Shown here: positions 58,735 to 64,000 of the stretch, one piece after another
Layout of the letters: each line of letters starts with the position of its first letter
Numbering within the stretch: position 1 is the stretch's first letter
Assembly: GCA_022702705.1 (NCBI GenBank)
Contig: CM040433.1
Coordinates: 16,023,682 to 16,087,681, forward strand
Length of the DNA stretch: 64,000 nt
Source: Papilionanthe hookeriana x Papilionanthe teres
Lineage: Eukaryota; Streptophyta; Magnoliopsida; Asparagales; Orchidaceae
Direction of reading: 5' to 3'
Translations under genes and position numbers: made by a program
Notes under the pieces: generated by a model
Databases searched by the model: none
What the model was told of the DNA's origin: nothing
What the model saw: only the letters and a program-made list of their open reading frames with translations

Positions 58735-58975
58735 TCTGACATGAAGGCAGTGACTCAGAAAACTGGTTGCACCATAGAGGTGGTGACACAAAATGGTGGG
58801 TATGCCATAGAGGCAGTGATCCAATAATGGGCGTGTCGTGGAGGCAGGGGCCAAAGGAATGAGTTTTTCATGGAGGCAGTGACCCAAGGATGGGCATATT
58901 ATGGAGGCAGGAGCCCGAGATGTGGGTGTACTGAGGAGGTAGTGAGCTGAGGTGGGCGTGTCGTGGAGAGAGTGG
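58735..58975. repeat. 31-bp minisatellite, about eight diverged copies
   Basis: Units resemble TGGGCGTGTCGTGGAGGCAG plus TGACCCAAGGA. Examples start near 58797, 58828, 58860 and 58891. Its last unit is interrupted by the Ath4 5' LTR start at 58976. Confidence 0.8.
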
Positions 58976-59640
58976 TGATACACCTAAAATATATAGTATT
59001 TTTATACATATTTTTATACCTATTTTTTGATGATATTACACTTTAATGGAAGGTATTCTGTGTATTTTTTTTTTGCAGGTATGATTAAATGGATGAATGT
59101 GATGAAAAGACTGAAAAATGATCAAATTTGGAGTGAAAATGAAGATAATTAAAAAAGCAATTTGTGGCGGCTAAGAGCCGAAACCCGCACTTACGCGCCA
59201 AGACCCCACGACTATGCGCCCAGATCTGGACCTTATGCACTAGAAGGCTCGCAGCTAAGCACTGGAACCCTACGCTTACGCGCAGGCATTTACTAAAGAG
59301 AAGTTATTTAAATTTTGGCACCATTTCGAAGAGGTATTTAAGGCATCTCTTGGTGAGAACGTGGGTAACTTCCTATTGGCACCTAATTCAATTCAAAATA
59401 CTCGTGAATGGATGCATCTTTTGGAAGATACATTGATTCTGAACACAATTTGAAGAGATACAAAAACACCTATTAGAAAAATATAAAAAGAAGATTTGAA
59501 GATCAGAAAAATGATTGTTGTTGGAGAGTGTGGTTTATTTTTAGGAGTGTGGTTTATGTTAGAGAGTTATTTTTAGAAGCACACCACTCCACTTCACAAT
59601 TTTTACTTTGCTTTATTACTTTTGTATTAGGATTAGAAGT
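58976..59640 (+). repeat. Ath4 5' LTR segment with 21-bp-spaced units
   Basis: Start similar to other family LTRs (TTTTATACCTATTTTTTGATG). At 59164-59286 are six diverged units, with TA centres at 59172, 59192, 59213, 59234, 59256 and 59277 (20-22 bp steps) carrying words such as ACTTACGCGCC and ACTATGCGCC. No exact GGCGCCTAGGCGCC remains. Confidence 0.6.
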
Positions 59641-60601
59641 GAGAATTAGAATCCTTAGACTTGAGCGCTAACCTCTAAGGGATGATGAAGGAACAATTCA
59701 ATCATACTGGGCGTATGAAAGAAGGATTGATGCGTTTGATGAAGAAAAGGCCTGGATTAAAAACCATTCGACTCATGAATTTCCATATTTACCCTTCTAC
59801 AATTTTTTTGTGTGCACCACCAATTTATGGGAGATAAAAGAGAAGATAGCACTGATATTGATGAGTAGTGATTCTCTATTTTATCTTCTTTATTTAGTAT
59901 TTGAATTTTATTTGCTTAAGTTTGATTTGTATTTGGCTTGCTTATGGTGTGATTTTAACCTTATTATGCTTGAGATTTGAGTTTATGTTATGTTTTCAGT
60001 GCTAGTGTTGTGGGCTGATTGCGACGTTGAATTATCGATGTGGTAGAATGACTTATATGTGTAAGTTTGTAATTGTGGATTTTATATATAAAAGTGGAGG
60101 TTTATGTTGTTTGTGTAATATTTGTATTAGTTCATCACTTAATTATGAATATAGATGCTTAAAATTTCTAATTAGATGTCGTCGTAACTTTGAAACGATC
60201 GAAATCACAAGATTTTGTGGAACCCTGAAAATCGGTTTGGCGCAGACGACACCCAGAAACTCATCATGGACATTTTAAAATCGCAATTTTGAGCCCTTTA
60301 CCGCATTTGAACACCTTCAACCTCCAACTAAGGCCTAAAATCACTCCTAGAGCTTGCTAGCATTTGGATTTGAGGCAATTTCGAGGCTTTTTGAGGTTGC
60401 TCTACTTTAAACTAAAAGTTTTTTATTTACACCATGGAAATCTCCTACATTTGAGAAATCAAAAAATTTGTGGTTTTTGAAGAAAACTTTGAGATAATCC
60501 ATGGTGAAATGCTCTTACATATTAGATTTGACTTTGGAGTTTTTACATTGTGATTTTGGAATTTATTGGGATTTATTTGTAAGTTATCTAGAAATTTTGA
60601 A
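59641..60601 (+). pseudogene. Ath4 ORF-A tail and ORF-B leader
   Basis: YWAYERRIDAFDEEKAWIKNH and EFPYLPFYNFFV (about 59700-59800) match the ends of ORF-A in Ath1 and Ath2. The remaining spacer has TTGGCGCAGACGACACC near 60238, a short counterpart of the LTR motif GCACCAACGACACC near 63201, and then a leader to the ORF-B ATG at 60602. Confidence 0.45.
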
Positions 60602-61720
60602 ATGTCTCCAAGGATATTTAAGGGAAAGAGAAAGGTAGATTTTGATGAAAGGAATTTTTTTAATATTAAAGCACAATATTACTTCAATTCTAGACTCCGA
60701 AGCAAAAAATTTATACAAGATCGAAGATTTGAAAATCCGGGCAAAGTTCTGGAGCAGGTGATTGCTGATCGAAATTAGGAAGCTTTGGTTATTTTTATGC
60801 CGATGCTGTTGTTGAAGTAGTCCGTGAGTTTTATGCTAACTTTTGTTGCGGTGGACTGAAGAAGAATATGTGTTGGTTCGATGACAAATGGTAGAATTCA
60901 CTCTTGCACGAATCAATGCTTTCTACCAGTTGAGAGATAATCCATTCTGTGAGTACAAATCTTTTGTTATTGTGGATGCGGCCTTAAATGAGGTAATTGC
61001 TTTTCTTTCTGATGGAAAGGAGTGGAAAACAAAGCAAAGACAAAAGATAAATTTTCATGCTTCCACTCTAAATGTAGCATCTAAAGCCTGACATTATTTT
61101 ATTTCTGTAAGACTACTACCTACTTATCATCATAGTGAAGTTTCAAGAGATAGAGCTATTCTGAATTATTGTATCCAAAACATGAGAATAATTGACATTG
61201 GTAGAGTTATTCATAATAGTATTCAGGCTATAGCTAAAAGGGAAACTACTAGCGGATTGGGACATCCTGCCCTGATTTACATATTATGTGTACAATCAGT
61301 AGTTGAGGATAGTAGCGAAGAGTTAGTTCATCCTTTAAATCCTATTAGCAAAGCCAACATTCACACTTATGAATCTCATATAGGATGGAAATCTGGGATT
61401 ACGAGTAGTGAGATTCCCTCTACTAGTCATGACATACCTTCTACCTTCGGAACTTCTACTATTTCTATTTTTTTGGAGTGGCTGATGATACAACAAGGTG
61501 ATATTACAAGGCTTCATAAAAAATTGATGGATTAGAAGCAAGAAATAGCATCAATGACGATTATTAGAGGAGAAGAGTGGAATACGATATAGCTTATCAT
61601 GATGCTCATATGAGATTCATGAGGGGAGCAGCTGGTGTGATATTTCTTACTTGCCCATGTTATATTCCATACTTGCCTAAAGAGGAAGGAGTAGAAGAAG
61701 AAAGGGAGGATGATAGGTAG
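60602..61720 (+). pseudogene. Ath4 ORF-B, broken
   Basis: ATG 60602 (MSPRIFKGKRKVDFDERN). Further on come KFIQDRRFENPGKVLEQVIAD, VVEVVREFYANF, FTLARINAFYQL, then DRAILNYCIQNMRIIDIGRVI, SGLGHPALIYILC and a C-terminal EYDIAYHDAHMRFM with LTCPCYIPYLP. Breaks are TAG 60776-60778 (Trp site), shifts near 60780 and 60870, TGA 61089-61091 (Trp site, the same one as in Ath3) and others near 61540. Quite diverged from Ath1/Ath3, hence a separate subfamily. Confidence 0.7.
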
Positions 61721-63011
61721 TGTAGTATTCCTTAGTTTGTTATTGTTGTGTAGATTTTTGTGTTTTTTATTTTCTTTTTTGTAGTTGATGTATGTAGTGA
61801 TTGTACTCTTTTAATTTAGTTAAGTTGTATTGAAACTTATGTTGGTTTGTTATTCAGTTGTATTAAAATTGTAATGGATGTTGTATTAAGTGTTTAAAGT
61901 TGTGTTTTAAATTTTCTTCACTCTGCAAATCTCGGATATATATGTAAACAATCCTTCTAACTGTTTTATGCCTGAAGTTAAATTTTTTATTAATACCTGC
62001 ATGCTCCAAAAAAATCAAAAGCCCGACAAAAAAATGATAGTTTGCTTTTTGTTTTTCTCTCTCATTTACTAATTTGATATACACTGAAAAACTTAAGTTT
62101 GGGGGAGGAAAAATTAACTTTTATTTGTTCTCAATTAAAACATATTTTCAAAATTATTTTAACATGACTTAAAGTAGTTGAGCTTAACTTTAGATAACTA
62201 AATGTTTTATTTTATTTAAATATCATAGTAGATTTCAATGAAAGTTTTTAGTAATGAAGGTTAACTTTATGAGGCTAAGATATTTAGTATAAAAGGATTG
62301 GACTATAGTTGACTATTTAAAGTAAAGAAAACTATATTTTTGAAATGTTAAGAGTTTTAAAGGTTTTTGTGGGAAGAAAAGATTGTGACTCTACGATGAA
62401 TCTTTTAAAAGCTAATATATATTTATAAAGTAAAGAGATGTTACAAGTTCCAACTTTAGGGAGAGGAGAGTGAAGTTAAAATTTATTAAAGGCTATCCAG
62501 ATATAGTAACCCTCACAAGAAAAGAGAAAGAGAAAAAGAAAAAAAAAAGAGGATTGAAAAGTAATCCTAAATAGAAAAGAGAAAAGAAAGAAAAAGAAAA
62601 TATATGTGAGGAGAAGCTTAAGGAGATGCCTAATAAAAAATTGGCTTCACTTGAATCAACTTAAGGGAATAACTTGTTACATTTTTGAATTTATATTTAA
62701 GTATTATCATCCTTACTAATAATGTTCTCATGAGCTTCTTTTTAATGTGAGCCTTCAAAGCACCCTTAATCTGACAAATTATGGCTATTCATGAAATGAA
62801 TAAGAGACTAGAACTCTTAGACTTGATTACTAAATGTATTTACACCTATAGTTTTGACTTAAGTTACTAAAAATCTTTCTAAAACTCAGGTTATTATATT
62901 CATTTAAATCAAAATTATTGTATTCTCTAAGTAAAGTTCACTTCTAAGAGCCATATTTGTATGTATAAAAGGATTACTTGAGGATAAGTAATAATTAAGT
63001 TTGGAGGATTT
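61721..63011 (+). other. Ath4 3' untranslated region with two polypurine tracts
   Basis: Internal tract CTTAAGTTTGGGGGAGGAAA at 62092-62111, CTATCCAGATATAGTAACCC at 62493-62512, long purine stretch 62514-62600, GCCTAATAAAAAATTGGC near 62628-62645, hairpin 62973-62992, and TTAAGTTTGGAGGATT before the LTR. Confidence 0.7.
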
Positions 63012-64000
63012 TGATGCACCAAAAATATGTTTGATTGTTCATATATATTTTGTACACATTTTTGGTGCTCTTGCACTTTAAAAGAAGATATTTTTCATCT
63101 TTTGCTGCAGATATGATGATTTCAGGCAATTGGAGCAAAAAGAAGCAAAAATGAACAAATTTGGAATGAAAAAGGGCAAAAACTAGAATTTTGAAGTTCT
63201 TGCACCAACGACACCAGAATGAGCACCGACAGTGCATTTTTCCAGAGAGCCCAGAATAATTAAGAGCGATAGGGCACAGACGGCATCCAATGTCGGTGGA
63301 GGCCAGATTCCATGTATTTGGATGACTTTTGGAGGGATTTTTGAAGCATCTCTTGGGGAAATCATCCCCAGACTTTTTAAACATGATTTTGGTGCCATAA
63401 TTCAAGAGAGGAGTCTAGAGAAGAAGTGGAGTGAGTGAAGTAAAGTGTGTGTGAGTTGAGAGGAAGTGTTTGTAATTATTTTAGAGTCTAGGGTTTGGTA
63501 TAAAGTGTTGTTTTATGAGGGATTATTCTCAAAAGAGTTGTAGGAGGAGAGGGAAAGTGAGAGATTGTTTCTTCCCTACTATTCTAAGAGATAATTGTGT
63601 GTTGTTGTGAAGACAGAAGGAGATTCAAAGGAACTTCAAGGGATTTGCTTGTGGAAGAAATTGAGATAAGTTGTATTTACTTCTTATTATTTGTATGAAT
63701 TTGCTTTTATAATCTTTGTTTTGTTGTATCTTTCTCATAAATTCTGAGAAGATTTCTTCATCTTTCTCCTTGCAATGATATATGGTGAAGTGATGGTTTA
63801 GATTGGATGTGCCATATAAGTGTTAAGAAATTGTGATGATTTTTCACTTCGTACTTCATTTACTTTTTGATCTAGCCAATTGAGTTGTTAAAATTTGTTG
63901 TGAAATATACGATCCGAAAGGATTATGCTTTCTACAACAAAAGTGAAGATTATATTCAATATCCATGAATGAGTGATGTAGTTCATGAGGGTTGGGTGTA
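63012..64000 (+). repeat. Ath4 3' LTR (partial, cut by window edge)
   Basis: Starts TGATGCACC after the PPT. It contains GCACCAACGACACC and CACAGACGGCATCC words at 63200-63300 in the position of the palindromic arrays of Ath1 and Ath3, then a leader-like region. Confidence 0.65.

Larger units (their letters stand above)
58976..64000 (+). mobile_element. Ath4: gag-pol-less Athila-like element, runs off the right edge
   Basis: TGATACACC (58976) begins an LTR segment that lasts to about 59640. An ORF-A tail (59640-59850), a spacer, ORF-B (60602-61720), internal PPT (about 62094-62113), hairpin (62973-62992), 3' PPT (62994-63011) and a 3' LTR from TGATGCACC (63012) to the window end follow. Gag, protease, RT and integrase are absent. 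The two LTRs are only loosely alike, so this may be a fusion of two related elements or an old internal deletion. Confidence 0.7.

Noticed and set aside
58714..58983. 89-codon minus-strand frame with internal repeats
   Set aside because: It is a translation of the 31-bp minisatellite, not a protein family.
1..64000. CRISPR arrays, bacterial operons, rRNA or tRNA genes
   Set aside because: No spaced identical repeats of CRISPR type, no ribosome-binding sites or operon spacing and no cloverleaf or rRNA core were recognised; the PBS-like sequences are short primer complements, not tRNA genes.

Overview
The window is nuclear DNA of a flowering plant. The evidence is one intron-containing plant gene (the mRNA 3'-end-processing kinase-like protein CLP1, minus strand, 2372-4406), surrounded by nested plant-type retrotransposons with 5-bp target-site duplications, tRNA primer-binding sites and polypurine tracts. 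I cannot name the species. The CLP1 model has seven exons with GT..AG introns and about 305 codons. Roughly the last 125 residues of the family are not visible, and the sequence downstream (1-2371) holds LINE and LTR-retroelement remnants. The gene is therefore either cut off or continues through a transposon-filled intron beyond the window.

Layout: 1-1615 LINE and LTR-element debris on the minus strand; 2372-4406 CLP1; 4440-8735 mostly unrecognised, with a GATCCA-rich microrepeat and a worn gypsy leader; 8736-9193 and 22559-23150 two halves of one old gypsy pol (minus), split by element Ath1 (9194-22553, plus), whose TAAGG target duplication is intact. Next come a partial LTR (23190-24245) and a broken minus-strand relative, Ath2 (24250-29282 plus 36904-39605). 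Ath2 is itself split by a 7.6-kb long-LTR insertion (G1, 29283-36898). After an unexplained segment (39610-40518) lies a near-complete minus-strand element, Ath3 (40519-53676), then a second, partial, inverted copy of the long LTR (G2, 53690-57260), an unrecognised stretch, a 31-bp minisatellite (58735-58975) and a gag-pol-less relative, Ath4 (58976 to the window end).

Ath1-4 belong to one Ty3/gypsy family that I assign to the Athila lineage, from the gag type, the tRNA-Asp-like primer site and extra ORFs after pol. Each codes gag, protease (DLGA), RT (FMDDF), RNase H, HHCC integrase, and then two extra open reading frames: ORF-A (coiled-coil type) and ORF-B (plant 'Transposase_32'-like). All copies carry stops and frameshifts, so none looks autonomous.

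The most interesting signal is non-coding. A palindrome, CTGGCGCCTAGGCGCCAG, is repeated with a 21-bp period. It sits in the LTR promoter, again upstream of ORF-A, and again upstream of ORF-B, each time followed by a TATA-like box. The elements also carry two polypurine tracts 860-910 bp apart, and a small hairpin, with a covarying pair, abutting the 3' tract. These look like conserved cis-regulatory architecture of a retroelement family with internal promoters.
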